From assembly GCA_030043815.1 (NCBI GenBank), contig JASHWX010000101.1:1-6053 (forward strand): 6,053 bases of DNA, read 5' to 3'. Both the position numbers and the translations under genes were made by a program. This DNA comes from Candidatus Rhabdochlamydia sp. Its GTDB lineage: Bacteria; Chlamydiota; Chlamydiia; Chlamydiales; Rhabdochlamydiaceae. The notes beneath the pieces are model-generated. The model made no database searches, had not been told where the DNA came from, and saw nothing but the letters and a program-made list of their open reading frames with translations. Of the stretch, positions 5,243 to 6,053 are shown piece by piece (position 1 is the first letter of the stretch; every line of letters begins with the position of its first letter).

Positions 5243-6053
5243 ATGGAAGTCTCGAGGGAATCGATCTTTGTTTCCGCTATTCGGACGCTTTGTAAAACAT
5301 TTGCTGGCGTGATCGGCATTCTAATTGGGATTATCGTGGTTTTCTTCGTTCTCATGATGTTCACCTCGCACGATGTCTACCCTCCCAAAAGCACTTTGAC
5401 AATTTCACCCGATGCCAATGGAAACCGCGAGTTTTTGCCAAGTTCAGCTCCTGTCATATTAAAAATCGACATTGAAGGCGTGATCGGCCTCGATACTCTA
5501 ACAGCTAAAAAACTGGAGAGCTGTTTATTAGATTCTAGAGAAGGCCTGCTCGCGAACAATCGCGTTAAAGCCATTATTCTTTGCATCAATTCCCCAGGCG
5601 GCGGCGTCGAAGATGCAGATGGGATCTACCGCGCGCTCCTGAGTTACAAGAAAAAATATCAAGTGCCCATTTTTGCTTATACGGACGGATTGTGCGCTTC
5701 GGGCGGCATGTACATTGCCTGCGCCGCTGATCGGATTTTCGCCTCTCCCACAAGCATCGTCGGCTCTATAGGCGTTGTGCTTGGGCCTGCGTTTAACATT
5801 TCTAGTTTGATGGAGCGCTATGGAGTGCAGTCATTATCGATTACCCAGGGAAAGGACAAAGACATGCTCAATCCATTTCGCCCTTGGACTCCTGGAGAAG
5901 ACAAGTCTTTAGTTGACATTACTACGAAGCTCTACGACCGCTTTCTCAACATCGTCACCGAGGCCCGCCCCCGTCTGACTCGAAGCGATTTAATCAATAA
6001 GCTGGGCGCGCAAGTCTACTCGTCCAAGGATGCGCAGCAACTCGGATATATCG
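5243..6053 (+). CDS. sppA: Signal peptide peptidase SppA, short form (3' end outside window)
   Basis: A membrane-bound serine protease of the S49 family that cleaves leftover signal peptides in the bilayer. The frame is open from ATG 5243 to the window edge with no stop (270 complete codons). One strong transmembrane anchor (about 20-41) follows a short basic N-terminus; the ClpP-like protease fold comes after. Family landmarks: VILKIDIEGVIG (71-82), AIILCINSPGGGVEDADGIY (110-129), the nucleophile block LCASGGMYIACAADRIFA (150-167) with Ser153 as predicted catalytic serine, IVGSIGVVLG (172-181), and the GKDKDMLNPFRPWT block (203-216), whose K206 by alignment in mind with Bacillus SppA is the predicted general base. 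The spacing suits the single-domain ~36-kDa type (Ser/Lys dyad, about 300-340 residues), not the doubled E. coli form. The remaining C-terminus is cut off. It is divergent from the mscS-like gene, with a palindrome covering its ribosome-binding site; no convincing promoter of its own was seen. Confidence 0.93.
   Translation, partial: MEVSRESIFVSAIRTLCKTFAGVIGILIGIIVVFFVLMMFTSHDVYPPKSTLTISPDANGNREFLPSSAPVILKIDIEGVIGLDTLTAKKLESCLLDSREGLLANNRVKAIILCINSPGGGVEDADGIYRALLSYKKKYQVPIFAYTDGLCASGGMYIACAADRIFASPTSIVGSIGVVLGPAFNISSLMERYGVQSLSITQGKDKDMLNPFRPWTPGEDKSLVDITTKLYDRFLNIVTEARPRLTRSDLINKLGAQVYSSKDAQQLGYI

Noticed and set aside
5377..5589. Minus-strand 70-codon frame opposite sppA
   Set aside because: Lies within the clear sppA coding frame and has no family features.

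Overview
The window looks like the chromosome of an obligate intracellular bacterium, most likely a Chlamydiota member from one of the environmental (Parachlamydia-, Waddlia- or Simkania-like) lineages. The main clue is a full-length NTT/Tlc nucleotide transporter, a family largely confined to Chlamydiota, Rickettsiales-type endosymbionts and plastids, whose motifs read like chlamydial NTTs. The sequence is of middling G+C and genes are tightly packed. The genus assignment is inference only.

Layout, left to right: (1) the C-terminal part of phosphoglycerate kinase (+, 5' end cut by the window); (2) a clear sigma-70-type promoter followed by the NTT nucleotide transporter (+); (3) a strong imperfect palindrome that probably acts as a two-way terminator between convergent genes; (4) a small four-helix MauE/DoxX-like membrane protein with a CxC motif (-); (5) a 65-bp divergent promoter region; (6) a DedA-family membrane protein and a CDP-alcohol phosphatidyltransferase (+), which overlap or abut and form a two-gene operon; (7) a YnaI/YbdG-like MscS channel (-), convergent with the lipid gene across only 20 bp; (8) a 97-bp divergent region holding a 20-bp-arm inverted repeat that covers the predicted mscS promoter spacer and the sppA ribosome-binding site; (9) a membrane-anchored SppA-type signal peptide peptidase (+), cut by the right edge.

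The genes fall into two themes. Energy: a glycolytic ATP-producing enzyme next to a nucleotide importer. Envelope: phospholipid headgroup synthesis, a DedA carrier-lipid/lipid transporter candidate, an osmotic safety valve and a membrane peptidase. No stretch over 300 bases lacks a gene, and I see no tRNA, rRNA, CRISPR array, insertion sequence or attachment site.

I do not see a convincing undescribed multi-gene system. The items most worth a second look are the mscS/sppA inverted repeat (possible operator or translation-blocking RNA hairpin), the caccgag-type palindrome after the NTT gene, and the question of which nucleotide the NTT carries.
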